Source of the DNA: Pseudomonas sp. RIT288
GTDB taxonomy: Bacteria; Pseudomonadota; Gammaproteobacteria; Pseudomonadales; Pseudomonadaceae
Length of the DNA stretch: 64,000 nt
Direction: 5' to 3'
NCBI RefSeq assembly: GCF_000631985.1
Contig: NZ_JFYN01000016.1
Location: 1-64,000, forward strand
In this document: positions 43,630 through 52,597 of the stretch, piece after piece
Layout: each line of letters opens with the position of its first letter
Position numbering within the stretch: the first letter of the stretch is position 1
Translations under genes and position numbers: made by a program
The notes under the pieces: model-generated
Told to the model about the DNA's origin: nothing
Database searches by the model: none
The model's input: the letters and a program-made list of their open reading frames with translations, nothing else

Positions 43630-44088
43630 TCAGCGCAGCTTCTTGATGCGTTCGCTTGGGCTGATCACGTCGGTCAGGCGGATGCCGAACTTCTCGTTGA
43701 CCACCACCACTTCGCCGTGCGCGATCAGGGTGCCGTTGACCAGTACGTCCAGCGGCTCGCCGGCCAGACGATCGAGCTCGATCACCGAGCCCTGGTTCAG
43801 TTGCAGCAGGTTGCGGATGTTGATGTCGGTGCTGCCCACTTCCATCGAGATCGACACCGGAATGTCGAGGATCACGTCCAGGTTCGGACCGTCCAGGGTC
43901 ACCGGATCGTTGTTTTTCGGCACGCTGCCGAACTCTTCCATCGGCAGACGGTTGGAGCTTGCAGCGCCAGCGTCGGCGGCCAGCAGCGCGTCGATGTCGG
44001 CCTGGCTGCCATCACCGGTCTCTTCCAGGGCCGCAGCCCATTCGTCGGCCAGTGCCTGATCGTCCTGGGCGTTCATTTCGTCGTTCAT
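43630..44088 (-). CDS. fliN: Flagellar motor switch protein FliN
   Basis: A 152-residue C-ring protein. The second of two adjacent ATGs (44088) has better spacing from GAGGA; 44091 would add one Met. The N-terminal 65 residues are acidic; the SpoA domain (about 75-150) contains DIPVSISMEVGSTDINIRNL and ELDRLAGEPLDVLVNGTLIA. It follows fliM. Confidence 0.95.
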   Translation of the reverse strand: MNDEMNAQDDQALADEWAAALEETGDGSQADIDALLAADAGAASSNRLPMEEFGSVPKNNDPVTLDGPNLDVILDIPVSISMEVGSTDINIRNLLQLNQGSVIELDRLAGEPLDVLVNGTLIAHGEVVVVNEKFGIRLTDVISPSERIKKLR

Positions 44089-44144
44089 CATTTGTCCTCG
44101 GCGGGCAACAATTCAGTTAAATGCGTGGGGGTGAGAGCGGCGCT

Positions 44145-45113
44145 TCAGCGACGCTCGATCGGCTCGATAACCTGCAACGCGAGGTTGCCTTTGTGCGAGC
44201 CCATCTTGACCTTGAAGGCCGGTACGCCGTTGGCGCGCATGATCATGTCTTCCGGCATCTCGACCGGGATCACATCCCCCGGCTGCATGTGCAGGATGTC
44301 GCGCAGCTTCAACTGGCGGCGGGCCACGGTGGCGCCGATCGGCACATCGACATCGAGCACGTCCTGACGCAGGGCGTTGACCCAGCGCTCGTCCTGATCG
44401 TCGAGGTCCGACTGGAAACCGGCGTCGAGCATTTCGCGCACAGGCTCGATCATCGAGTACGGCATGGTCACGTGCAGGTCGCCGCCACCGCCGTCGAGTT
44501 CGATGTGGAAGGTAGAGACCACGATCGCTTCGCTCGGGCCGACGATGTTGGCCATGGCCGGGTTCACTTCCGAGTTGATGTACTCGAAATTGACTTCCAT
44601 GATCGCCTGCCAGGCTTCCTTCAGATCGACGAAGGCCTGCTCCAGCACCATGCGCACCACACGCAGTTCGGTCGGGGTGAATTCACGCCCCTCGATCTTG
44701 GCGTGACGGCCGTCGCCGCCGAAGAAGTTGTCCACCAGCTTGAACACCAGTTTGGCGTCGAGGATGAACAGCGCGGTGCCGCGCAACGGTTTGATCTTGA
44801 CCAGATTGAGGCTGGTCGGCACGTACAGCGAGTGCACGTACTCGCCGAACTTCATCACCTGCACGCCACCGACGGCAACGTCCGCCGAGCGGCGCAGCAT
44901 GTTGAACATGCTGATGCGGGTGTAACGGGCAAAACGCTCGTTGATCATTTCCAGAGTCGGCATGCGTCCACGGACGATGCGATCCTGGCTGGTCAGGTCG
45001 TAGCTTTTGACACTGCCGGGTTCGGCAGCGTTATCGGTCTGTACCAGACCATCGTCGACGCCATGCAACAGCGCGTCGATTTCATCCTGGGACAGCAGAT
45101 CCTGCACGGCCAT
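44145..45113 (-). CDS. fliM: Flagellar motor switch protein FliM
   Basis: A 322-residue protein. The N-terminal SQDEIDALLHGVDD (about 8-21) is the CheY-P-binding peptide. The middle domain contains RYTRISMFNMLRRSADV (about 68-84), and the C-terminal SpoA domain is about 235-315. It lies between fliL and fliN. Confidence 0.97.
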   Translation of the reverse strand: MAVQDLLSQDEIDALLHGVDDGLVQTDNAAEPGSVKSYDLTSQDRIVRGRMPTLEMINERFARYTRISMFNMLRRSADVAVGGVQVMKFGEYVHSLYVPTSLNLVKIKPLRGTALFILDAKLVFKLVDNFFGGDGRHAKIEGREFTPTELRVVRMVLEQAFVDLKEAWQAIMEVNFEYINSEVNPAMANIVGPSEAIVVSTFHIELDGGGGDLHVTMPYSMIEPVREMLDAGFQSDLDDQDERWVNALRQDVLDVDVPIGATVARRQLKLRDILHMQPGDVIPVEMPEDMIMRANGVPAFKVKMGSHKGNLALQVIEPIERR

Positions 45114-45122
45114 GTCGTGTTC

Positions 45123-45626
45123 CTACTGCAGTACGAAATTAGTGAAAAGCAACTGTTCGATCACCACTTTGCCCAGCTCTTTCTGCGCCACTTCCTGGAC
45201 GCTGGCTGTAGCCTTCTGGCGCAACATCTCCTGCCCGACCGGGGTCGCCAGCGTGGCGAAATCCTGACCGGAGAAGAGCATCACCAGGTTGTTGCGGATC
45301 ACCGGCATGTGCACTTTGAGCGCTTCCAGATCGGCCTGGTTACGCGCCAGCATGGTGATGCTCACCTGCATGTAGCGCTGACGGCCGTTCTGGTTGTAGT
45401 TGGCGACAAACGCCGGCGCCATCGGCTCGAAAATCGCCGGTTGCTTGCCGACCGGCGCGGCCTCGGCCGCTGCGGCAGGCTTGCTCTGAGCACTGTGCAT
45501 GAAGTACCAGGTCGCGCCCACGGACACACCGATCGCCAGCAGCAGAGCCACCACGATCAGGATGATCATCTTGAGTTTGCCTTTGGTCGCGGGGTCTTTT
45601 ACAGCTGCTGCTTCGCTCTTCGCCAT
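45123..45626 (-). CDS. fliL: Flagellar basal body-associated protein FliL
   Basis: A 167-residue protein with a cytoplasmic N-terminus, a membrane helix (LKMIILIVVALLLAIGVSVG, about 18-37) and a periplasmic FliL domain (FVANYNQNGRQRYMQVSITM near 74-93). It supports stator function. First gene of fliLMNOPQR-flhB, behind a strong sigma-54 site. Confidence 0.95.
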   Translation of the reverse strand: MAKSEAAAVKDPATKGKLKMIILIVVALLLAIGVSVGATWYFMHSAQSKPAAAAEAAPVGKQPAIFEPMAPAFVANYNQNGRQRYMQVSITMLARNQADLEALKVHMPVIRNNLVMLFSGQDFATLATPVGQEMLRQKATASVQEVAQKELGKVVIEQLLFTNFVLQ

Positions 45627-45677
45627 GCCAATAATCCGTCACTAATCGGGTTTTCACAGTCGCACGGCAAGGCAAGA

Positions 45678-45692
45678 GCAAGTGTTATGCCA
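45678..45692 (-). promoter_or_regulatory. Sigma-54 promoter of fliL operon
   Basis: On the - strand TGGCATAACACTTGC matches TGGCAC-N5-TTGC closely, about 50 bp before the fliL start. Confidence 0.8.
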
Positions 45693-45738
45693 GAAGTGTC
45701 GGCGATAGGGCCGGGAGGAAATCAGAGCGAGCCAAAAG

Positions 45739-45802
45739 CAAAAGATCGCAGCCTTCGGCAGCTCCTACAAGGGGAGGTGTACACCCTGCCGAAGGCTGCA
45801 AT
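45739..45802. repeat. REP inverted pair (GCCGAAGGCTGC variant)
   Basis: Arms AAAAGATCGCAGCCTTCGGC and GCCGAAGGCTGCAAT; the right arm is shortened. In the fliK-fliL gap. Confidence 0.8.
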
Positions 45803-45822
45803 AGAAAGCACCACAAAACCAA

Positions 45823-45911
45823 TGTGGGAGCGAGCCTGCTCGCGAAGACGATTTAACAATCAACATTGAAGTCGACTGTTATAGCGCTTTCGCGAGCAGG
45901 CTCGCTCCCAC
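45823..45911. repeat. REP inverted pair (GGGAGCGAGCCTGCTCGCGA family)
   Basis: Arms TGTGGGAGCGAGCCTGCTCG and CGAGCAGGCTCGCTCCCACT follow a REP of the other family in the same 304-bp gap. The rest of that gap holds only the fliL promoter. Confidence 0.9.
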
Positions 45912-45930
45912 TAGGGTGATCAGCGCTTGC

Positions 45931-47325
45931 TCAGGCGTAATAGTCGACGGCGCTGCTGCCAATGACGCTGGTGGCTTGCGCAGCGGCTTCAGCCACCGCC
46001 GCCGGCGTCAGCTCTTCTTCCGCCGAATCCAGACGTCCACCTGCGGCGCTGGTGCGGCCGCTCTGGCCCTGCTGCGCCTGCTCCTGACCCTGCTGACCCT
46101 GCCAGCCACGGCTCTGGTCGGAGACATTGACGTCGACCTGGCCCATACCCTGCTGGGTGAACATGTCACGCAGACGATGCATCTGACCGTCGAGCTCTTC
46201 GCGCACGCTTGGGTGCGCGCTCATGAAGGTCACTTGGGTCTGCTGGTCCGGAACCATGTTCACCCGAATATCCAGACGCCCGAGTTCTGCCGGCTGCAAT
46301 TGAATATCCGCCGCCTTCAGATTGGCGCTGGACAGGTACATGACACGGTTGACGATTTCTTCGGTCCAGCCGCTCTGATGCATGGCGATCGGCTGATTCA
46401 CCGGCACCGCGTTCGCGGTTTTGGGTGTGGCTGCCTGAGTCAGCGCCGCCAGACGGTTGGCGAAATCATCGACACGGGTATCGCTGGTGGCCGCTTTCAG
46501 ATCTTTCAGGCCATCGTCGATCAGGCCGCTGAAGGCTTTTTCGCCATTCTGACTGGTGCTGTCCTTGTCGGCCTGCACGTCGAGCATGCTGGCCATGCCG
46601 GCAGCGAAGTTCTGTGCCGCAGTCAATTCACCGTCGGCCTGAGCCTGGGCCGGTGTAGCTTTGGGTTGGGCCTGGCTGCTGGCGGAAATGTGCCCGCCCT
46701 GCTCCATCGCCATGCGCAGCGCCGGCAACGAGTCGAGTGGATCGGCCGCCGGGTCAAACGCGCTATCGGTCGATGCCGCCGGATCTTTGACCACGGCTGG
46801 CGCGACGGTTGCGGCCACGACCGGTGTTTCGGCCTTGACCGGCTCCGGTGTTGCAGCGACTGGCGCAGCCACCACCGGCGCGGTCACCAGCGGTTGCACG
46901 GTTTGCGCCAGGGCCGGATCCAGCGCCGGATCCACCGGGGGGGTGTCCGCCACTGGGGTCTGCGCGCTGTCAGCGGCCGCATCGGCGGCGGCCTTGTCAG
47001 CGGCTGCCTGATCATCAGAGGTGGTCGAAGCAGTCTTGTCGGCAGGCAAGGCATTGCCGCTATCGGCAACGGTCTGTTGCGTGGCGGCAGACTTGTCCTT
47101 GCCGAGATCTTTCTTGTCGCTGTTGTCGGCAACCTTGTCGCGCGCCGGTTTCAACGAACTGTCAGAGCCCGGAAGAGATTTTTTCGGGCCTTGGTCGGCG
47201 AACACCTGAGCGAAGCTTGAGGCCTTGTCCCCGGTGTCTGCGGCCATGACCGGCGTTTTGGCAGCAGCGGCTTGCGCCTTGGCCTGGGCGGCAGATTGAA
47301 GAAGAACATTGGGGGTCGCAGGCAT
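45931..47325 (-). CDS. fliK: Flagellar hook-length control protein FliK
   Basis: A 464-residue secreted ruler. Residues 1-330 are low-complexity Ala/Asp/Lys/Thr-rich. The C-terminal domain (about 335-420) reads LKAADIQLQPAELGRLDIRV and VREELDGQMHRLRDMFTQQG, which signals FlhB. A Gly/Gln-rich stretch (GWQGQQGQEQAQQGQSG) follows. Located between the hptB module and fliL. Confidence 0.95.
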   Translation of the reverse strand: MPATPNVLLQSAAQAKAQAAAAKTPVMAADTGDKASSFAQVFADQGPKKSLPGSDSSLKPARDKVADNSDKKDLGKDKSAATQQTVADSGNALPADKTASTTSDDQAAADKAAADAAADSAQTPVADTPPVDPALDPALAQTVQPLVTAPVVAAPVAATPEPVKAETPVVAATVAPAVVKDPAASTDSAFDPAADPLDSLPALRMAMEQGGHISASSQAQPKATPAQAQADGELTAAQNFAAGMASMLDVQADKDSTSQNGEKAFSGLIDDGLKDLKAATSDTRVDDFANRLAALTQAATPKTANAVPVNQPIAMHQSGWTEEIVNRVMYLSSANLKAADIQLQPAELGRLDIRVNMVPDQQTQVTFMSAHPSVREELDGQMHRLRDMFTQQGMGQVDVNVSDQSRGWQGQQGQEQAQQGQSGRTSAAGGRLDSAEEELTPAAVAEAAAQATSVIGSSAVDYYA

Positions 47326-47376
47326 GACACGGTCTCCGCTGCACTGGGATCGTAGGTACAGTTGACGGGGATTATT

Positions 47377-47391
47377 GCAAGTGTCGGGCCA
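47377..47391 (-). promoter_or_regulatory. Sigma-54 promoter of fliK
   Basis: On the - strand TGGCCCGACACTTGC fits TGGCAC-N5-TTGC, about 50 bp before fliK and in the gap after hptB. Confidence 0.75.
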
Positions 47392-47430
47392 GTTTTGTCC
47401 GGCGCTTGCGAAAAGCGCCGGACGGCAGGA

Positions 47431-47778
47431 TCAATGCATGTGCGCGTGGTGTTTTTCGTTTTCGTAAACCGGGCGAACTTCGGCGAATTCAACGCTGATC
47501 TCAGCGACCAGTTTGACGATTTCCTCCGGGCTCTTGTCTTTGGCGCCCGATTCCAATTCCCTGCAAAGCTCGGCCAGGCGAACGGCGCCCATATTGCTGG
47601 CGCTGCCTTTAAAGCTATGGGCGACTTCAGACAAAGCCTTGGTATCCGCCGTTTTCTGCAGCTCAGCCAAGCGAATTTCGGAATCTGCCAGAAAGGTATC
47701 CAGAAGCTCCGGATAACCCTCCTCCATGACTTCGCGCAGTACGCTCAGCGCCTCGCGATCAATATGTGTGTCAGTCAC
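47431..47778 (-). CDS. hptB: Histidine phosphotransfer protein HptB
   Basis: A 115-residue helical Hpt protein. The phospho-acceptor is H54 in EVAHSFKGSASNMGAVRL. In P. aeruginosa HptB relays phosphate from hybrid kinases to HsbR, affecting motility, biofilm and sRNA output; the same trio is here in order hsbA-hsbR-hptB. The orthology rests on the gene trio and size. Confidence 0.88.
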   Translation of the reverse strand: MTDTHIDREALSVLREVMEEGYPELLDTFLADSEIRLAELQKTADTKALSEVAHSFKGSASNMGAVRLAELCRELESGAKDKSPEEIVKLVAEISVEFAEVRPVYENEKHHAHMH

Positions 47779-47815
47779 TTGTTCACTCCTTGATCAAGAA
47801 TCCGCGAATTATGCC

Positions 47816-49513
47816 TCAACCCTCCCAGAAAAACTCCACGCAAGCACTGCGACCTTCGTCCGACCAACTGGCGTTATGCCCTAACTGGCGGATCAGACTG
47901 ACCCCGCGCCCCGACAGACGGACGCCGTCCAGCGGCCGCTCCATCACGCGCGCGACGTCAAACCCCTTGCCGCTGTCCTCGACGCGGATGACCAGGCAGC
48001 CCCCGGCACCTTGCGGCTTGATCTGCAGATGCACGCGCACGTAACCGTCCTGCAAGGCTTCCAGCCGCTCGTTGCGCATCTCATAGTAGCGAGCGAAGCC
48101 GGCCGCATCGCGCTTGAGGCTGGAATCGAGACCCAGCACGCCATGCTCCAGCGCATTGGAGTACAACTCGGCGAGCACGCTGTAGATCGCCCCGCCCTGA
48201 GTGCGCAAGCCGTGTACTTCCAGCAACAATTGCAGCAGATACGGCAAAGGATTGAAGCGTTTGAGCGTAGCCCCACGAAACTCGAAGCTCACCGACCAGT
48301 CCAGCGGGCTCGACTGGCCGCTGTCGGAATACACCGGCGCCGGCGGCACGACATGCGCCGCCTCAAGCAGGCTGACCTCGACCATGCTGACATCGTCGCG
48401 GGGCTCGCCGCGAAATGCGTGCAAGGCCTGCGCGATCTCGGCGAACAGGTTGTCCGGCTCATGGTTGGCGGCGAACAGTTGCTGCAAACGCTCGACACCA
48501 AACAACCGGTCATCGGCGTCAGTGGTGTCGATCACGCCGTCCGACAGCAGGAACACTCGATCCCCGACCGTCATGGCCTGCACTTCGGTGCGATCGTCAA
48601 ACGCCTGCGGGTTGAGCACCCCCAACGGCAAATGCCGTGCAGGCAGCGGCACTCGTTCGCCCGTGGCGATCCGGTGCAGATAACCGTCGGGCATGCCGCC
48701 GTTCCACACCTCCACGGTACGCCGCTGAAAGCTCAGGCAAAGCATGGTCGCGCAGCAGAACATGTCCACCGGCAGGATGCGCTTGAGCTTGGCATTCATC
48801 TCGCGCAGGGTTTCGGCCAGGCCGTAGCCCTTGGCGGTCATGCCGTAAAACACTTCGGCCAGTGGCATTGCTCCCACCGCCGCCGGCAAGCCGTGGCCGG
48901 TGAAATCACCGAGCAGCACATGCATGTCGCCAGCCGGGGTATAGGCCGCCAGCAGCAGGTCGCCGTTGAACAGTGCATAGGGTGATTGCAGATAACGAAT
49001 ATTCGGCGCACTCAGGCAACCGGAATGGGCCACCTTGTCGAACACCGCTTTGGCCACGCGCTGTTCATTGAGCAGGTAATCGTGATGTTTGGCGATCAGG
49101 TCGCGCTGTTGCAGCACCGTGGCCTGCAAGCGGCGCAAGCGATCCATCGCCTTGATTTTGGCGGCGAGGATCACCTGGTTGTAGGGCTTCGCCAGAAAGT
49201 CGTCACCACCTGCCTCCAGACAACGGGCAAGGGCTTCACTTTCGGTCAGTGAGGTCAGGAAGATGATCGGCACCAGGGTTTCCCCGGCCAGTGCCTTGAT
49301 CTGCCGCGCCGCTTCGAAGCCGTCCATCACCGGCATCATCGCGTCCATCAGCACCAGATGCGGTGCCTGACGCCGAAACACCTCCAGCGCTTCGGCGCCA
49401 TTGGTCGCCGTCAGTACTTCATGCCCCTGCCGCCGGACGATGGTCGACAGCAGTAGCCGGTCGGCGGCACTGTCTTCGGCGATCAGGATCGTCAGCGGCT
49501 CTTGCGCCTGCAT
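47816..49513 (-). CDS. hsbR: Response regulator / PP2C phosphatase / kinase HsbR
   Basis: A 565-residue protein from MQAQEPLTI. Receiver domain 1-125 with D57 (LVLMDAMMPVMDGF); SpoIIE-type PP2C domain about 185-385 (LLGDFTGHGLPAAVGAMPLA, FLLSDGVIDTTDADDRLFG); C-terminal HATPase about 430-560 (ELYSNALEHGVLG, VEDSGKGFD). It acts as phosphatase or kinase on HsbA depending on receiver phosphorylation (known in P. aeruginosa). Confidence 0.9.
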   Translation of the reverse strand: MQAQEPLTILIAEDSAADRLLLSTIVRRQGHEVLTATNGAEALEVFRRQAPHLVLMDAMMPVMDGFEAARQIKALAGETLVPIIFLTSLTESEALARCLEAGGDDFLAKPYNQVILAAKIKAMDRLRRLQATVLQQRDLIAKHHDYLLNEQRVAKAVFDKVAHSGCLSAPNIRYLQSPYALFNGDLLLAAYTPAGDMHVLLGDFTGHGLPAAVGAMPLAEVFYGMTAKGYGLAETLREMNAKLKRILPVDMFCCATMLCLSFQRRTVEVWNGGMPDGYLHRIATGERVPLPARHLPLGVLNPQAFDDRTEVQAMTVGDRVFLLSDGVIDTTDADDRLFGVERLQQLFAANHEPDNLFAEIAQALHAFRGEPRDDVSMVEVSLLEAAHVVPPAPVYSDSGQSSPLDWSVSFEFRGATLKRFNPLPYLLQLLLEVHGLRTQGGAIYSVLAELYSNALEHGVLGLDSSLKRDAAGFARYYEMRNERLEALQDGYVRVHLQIKPQGAGGCLVIRVEDSGKGFDVARVMERPLDGVRLSGRGVSLIRQLGHNASWSDEGRSACVEFFWEG

Positions 49514-49518
49514 GGCCG

Positions 49519-49824
49519 TCAACTGATGTCGAAGAGTTTGTCGAAGTTGGAGATGGCGAGAATCTTGCGCACGTCGGAGTTGCTGTTGACCACCCGTACG
49601 TCCGAATCATCACCACCGGCGTGATCGCGCAGCAGGAGCAGCATGCCCAGCGCGGAGCTGTCGAGGTAGGTGGCGTCCTTGAGGTCTACCACAATGGACC
49701 CGGGCTTTTTATCAACCCGCTCATAGGCCTCGCGAAACTCCTGATGGCGTCCAAAATCGAACCGCCCCTTGACCGAAATCGTCAGTTTTTGACCATCCTG
49801 AGAGACTTCTGTAACGACTGACAT
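49519..49824 (-). CDS. hsbA: Anti-sigma-factor antagonist HsbA (STAS)
   Basis: A 101-residue STAS protein. The phosphorylatable Ser is S56 in ATYLDSSALGMLLLL. In P. aeruginosa the unphosphorylated form sequesters FlgM, freeing FliA. Leads hsbA-hsbR-hptB and lies between fliJ and fliK, linking the switch to the flagellar block. Confidence 0.9.
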   Translation of the reverse strand: MSVVTEVSQDGQKLTISVKGRFDFGRHQEFREAYERVDKKPGSIVVDLKDATYLDSSALGMLLLLRDHAGGDDSDVRVVNSNSDVRKILAISNFDKLFDIS

Positions 49825-49903
49825 TGACTGGCTTCCTTGTCATTGACGAACGTGTACAAGGTTTAGCACTTGGACAGGGTTGGGGCAAGGTGCAGAGCAA
49901 AGT

Positions 49904-49974
49904 CAAAAGATCGCAGCGTACCGCAGCTCCTACACCGATCACCTGCAGGAGCTACCGAACGCTGCGATCTCTTG
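49904..49974. repeat. Diverged REP pair between fliJ and hsbA
   Basis: Arms AAAAGATCGCAGCGTACCGC and GCTACCGAACGCTGCGATCT; several mismatches from the consensus, so an older copy. Confidence 0.75.
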
Positions 49975-49982
49975 ACCTGGTT

Positions 49983-50432
49983 TTAGAAAGGATCGTGCCG
50001 CGGCAAGCGCTGCGACAACTCGTCCAGCAGCTTCTGCTCACGCTTGTCTTCGAGGCGTTGCGCCTCTTCGCGGTAGCGCTGCACCAGTTTGCGCAAGCCT
50101 TCGACCTTGGCAAACGCCTCCTGCCAGGCGTCCCGCGCCTTGATCAGGTTGTTCTGGTGCCAGACCAGGCTTTGCCGCTGCTGGTCGATCGCGGTGTCCA
50201 GTTGCGCCAGAAAGCCGTGATACCCCAGCAGCCATTGCCCGGAAACCCCGTCGCTGCCGCGCACGATCCACTGCTCCTGATAATCCAGACGAAAGGCGTC
50301 GAGGTCGGCGAGCTTGCTTTCGGCCACTTTGACCTGGCCCTGAAAGTAACCCAGGCGCTGCACGGCGGTTTTCTCGGCCTGTTCGGCCATCTCGACCACC
50401 GGTGCCAGACGCGCAGCTCGGCTCACGGCCAT
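49983..50432 (-). CDS. fliJ: Flagellar export chaperone FliJ
   Basis: A 149-residue all-helical coiled coil (AEKTAVQRLGYFQGQVKVAE, LVWHQNNLIKARDAWQEAF) with a charged tail. It links the FliI ATPase to FlhA. Six bases after fliI. Confidence 0.94.
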   Translation of the reverse strand: MAVSRAARLAPVVEMAEQAEKTAVQRLGYFQGQVKVAESKLADLDAFRLDYQEQWIVRGSDGVSGQWLLGYHGFLAQLDTAIDQQRQSLVWHQNNLIKARDAWQEAFAKVEGLRKLVQRYREEAQRLEDKREQKLLDELSQRLPRHDPF

Positions 50433-50438
50433 GGCCGG

Positions 50439-51797
50439 TTACCCACCCGCCGCAGGCGCGAACAGGGTTTCGAGGTAAGCCTGGCTCTCGCCCATGTTGA
50501 TCTTGTCGTTCAGCCCCTGCCGCTGGTAGCGGGTCAGTTGCGGTTGCAGCGAGATCGCCAGATCGGTCTCGCGGTCGCCACCGGCGACGTAAGCGCCGAC
50601 GCTGATCAGATCGCGGCTCTGCTGATAGCGCGACCACAACTGCTTGAAGTACTGCGCGCGCTGCATGTGTTCCGCCGAGACCACGGCCGGCATCACCCGG
50701 CTGATCGACGCTTCGATGTCGATGGCCGGGTAGTGCCCTTCCTCGGCCAGACGCCGGGACAACACGATGTGGCCGTCGAGCACGCCCCGCGCCGAGTCGG
50801 CAATCGGGTCCTGCTGGTCATCACCTTCGGACAACACGGTGTAGAACGCGGTGATCGAACCACCGCCCTTCTCCGCATTACCGGCGCGCTCCACCAGTTT
50901 CGGCAGTTTGGCGAACACCGAGGGCGGATAGCCCTTGGTCGCTGGCGGCTCGCCGATGGCCAGAGCGATTTCCCGCTGGGCCTGGGCGAAACGAGTCAGC
51001 GAATCCATCAGCAACAGGACGTTCTTGCCCTTGTCGCGGAAATACTCGGCGATCCGCGTGCAGTACATCGCCGCACGCAGACGCATCAGCGGCGCATCGT
51101 CCGCCGGCGAGGCGACCACCACGGAACGCTTGAGGCCTTCTTCACCGAGGATGTGCTCGATGAACTCTTTAACTTCTCGACCCCGCTCACCGATCAGACC
51201 GACGACGATAATGTCGGCCTCGGTGAAGCGGGTCATCATGCCCAACAGCACCGATTTACCGACACCGGTACCGGCGAACAGGCCCAGACGCTGACCGCGC
51301 CCGACCGTCAGCAAACCGTTGATGCAACGGATGCCGACGTCCAGCGGTTCGTGGATCGGGTCACGGTTGAGCGGGTTGATCGTCGGGCCGTCCATCGGCA
51401 CCCAGTCTTCAGCCTTCATCCCGCCCTTGCCGTCCAGCGCGCGTCCGGCGCCGTCGAGTACGCGACCGAGCATGCTCATGCCCATCGGCAGGCGCCCGGT
51501 TTCAGCCAGCGGCACCACACGGGCGCCCGGGGCAATACCGGCAACGCTGCCAACCGGCATCAGGAATACTTTACTGCCTGAGAAGCCCATGACTTCCGCT
51601 TCCACCTGGGACGGGTGATAGCTGTCGTCATTGATGACCAGGCAGCGCGTGCCCATGGCGGCGCGCAGGCCTTCGGCTTCGAGGGTGAGACCGACCATGC
51701 GCAGCAGGCGGCCTTCGAGAATCGGCGCGCCGGCGATTTCAGTGGCTTCGGCATAGGTGCTGAGGCGCTTGGCGAAACTGGTGCGTTCAAGGCGCAT
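50439..51797 (-). CDS. fliI: Flagellar export ATPase FliI
   Basis: A 452-residue F1-beta-like ATPase. The start at 51797 (MRLERTSFAK) is within the end of fliH (11-bp overlap). Walker A GLFAGTGVGKSVLLGMM is near 168-184; LIGERGREVKEFIEH, VLLLMDSLTRFAQAQREI and the GYPPSVFAKLP segment are conserved. It energises export with FliH and FliJ. Confidence 0.97.
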   Translation of the reverse strand: MRLERTSFAKRLSTYAEATEIAGAPILEGRLLRMVGLTLEAEGLRAAMGTRCLVINDDSYHPSQVEAEVMGFSGSKVFLMPVGSVAGIAPGARVVPLAETGRLPMGMSMLGRVLDGAGRALDGKGGMKAEDWVPMDGPTINPLNRDPIHEPLDVGIRCINGLLTVGRGQRLGLFAGTGVGKSVLLGMMTRFTEADIIVVGLIGERGREVKEFIEHILGEEGLKRSVVVASPADDAPLMRLRAAMYCTRIAEYFRDKGKNVLLLMDSLTRFAQAQREIALAIGEPPATKGYPPSVFAKLPKLVERAGNAEKGGGSITAFYTVLSEGDDQQDPIADSARGVLDGHIVLSRRLAEEGHYPAIDIEASISRVMPAVVSAEHMQRAQYFKQLWSRYQQSRDLISVGAYVAGGDRETDLAISLQPQLTRYQRQGLNDKINMGESQAYLETLFAPAAGG

Positions 51798-52593
51798 CGG
51801 GGGCGTCCGCAAGCGGCTCTTCAGGCGCAGCCGCCAGTTGGCTTTCTTCAGGAATGTCCAGACTCAGATCCGGCGCAGCCGGGTGCAGAGCCTGTTCGTG
51901 CAACTGGTCGAACAGTTTGGCCATGACCTGGGTCACGCGAGTCTCGATGCTGGCGTCGATGCGGCTGTGTTCGGTTTCAACCCGGCAACCGCCCGGCAGC
52001 AACGAGTCGTCTTCGACGATGCGCCAGGATTCCTCATGACGTTCGCGCAAGGCCTTGGCCTGCTCGAAGTCCTGCGGATTGACGTACAGACGCACGTTTT
52101 CCACGCCCAACGGCAGTAGCTTGAGCGCGTCGCGCATGACCTGTTCGATCTGGCTGGAATCGATGGCCAGCTCGCGCTTGATCACCTGTCTGGTGACGTG
52201 TTGCACGAGGTCGACCAGCGACTTTTCGATCTGCGTGTCCTGCTCGGCAATCGGCTCGAACAGGTGGGTCATCAGTTGCTCGAGGCTGGCGAGTTTCGCC
52301 GCCAGCGCCACTTCGGCTTCCTGACGCACCTTGAGCGTGGCGCTGTGAAAACCCTCTTTTTCGCCGATGCCAAAGCCCTCGTTGTAAGCCTCCTGACGGA
52401 TGCTTTCGAGTTCTTCCAGAGTCAGCGGCTGGACTTCTTCCAGCGGCACTTCTTCCATTTCCGGCGGTTCGGGCTCCGGTTCCGGCTCGGGTTCCGGTTT
52501 CGGCGGATCGAAGCTGGGCAGCGCCCAGGATTCGAAACCTCGGACATCGCGGGCGCGGATCAGATCCGTCACTGACTCGTCATGCTTGTCCAT
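51787..52593 (-). CDS. fliH: Flagellar assembly protein FliH
   Basis: A 268-residue FliI regulator. Residues 30-50 form a Pro-Glu repeat (PPKPEPEPEPEPEP), followed by a helix with repeated charged residues (YNEGFGIGEKEGFHSATLKV near 69-88) and a C-terminal domain (LVDLVQHVTRQVIKRELAID near 126-145). Between fliG and fliI. Confidence 0.94.
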   Translation of the reverse strand: MDKHDESVTDLIRARDVRGFESWALPSFDPPKPEPEPEPEPEPPEMEEVPLEEVQPLTLEELESIRQEAYNEGFGIGEKEGFHSATLKVRQEAEVALAAKLASLEQLMTHLFEPIAEQDTQIEKSLVDLVQHVTRQVIKRELAIDSSQIEQVMRDALKLLPLGVENVRLYVNPQDFEQAKALRERHEESWRIVEDDSLLPGGCRVETEHSRIDASIETRVTQVMAKLFDQLHEQALHPAAPDLSLDIPEESQLAAAPEEPLADAPDAP

Positions 52594-52597
52594 GGGC

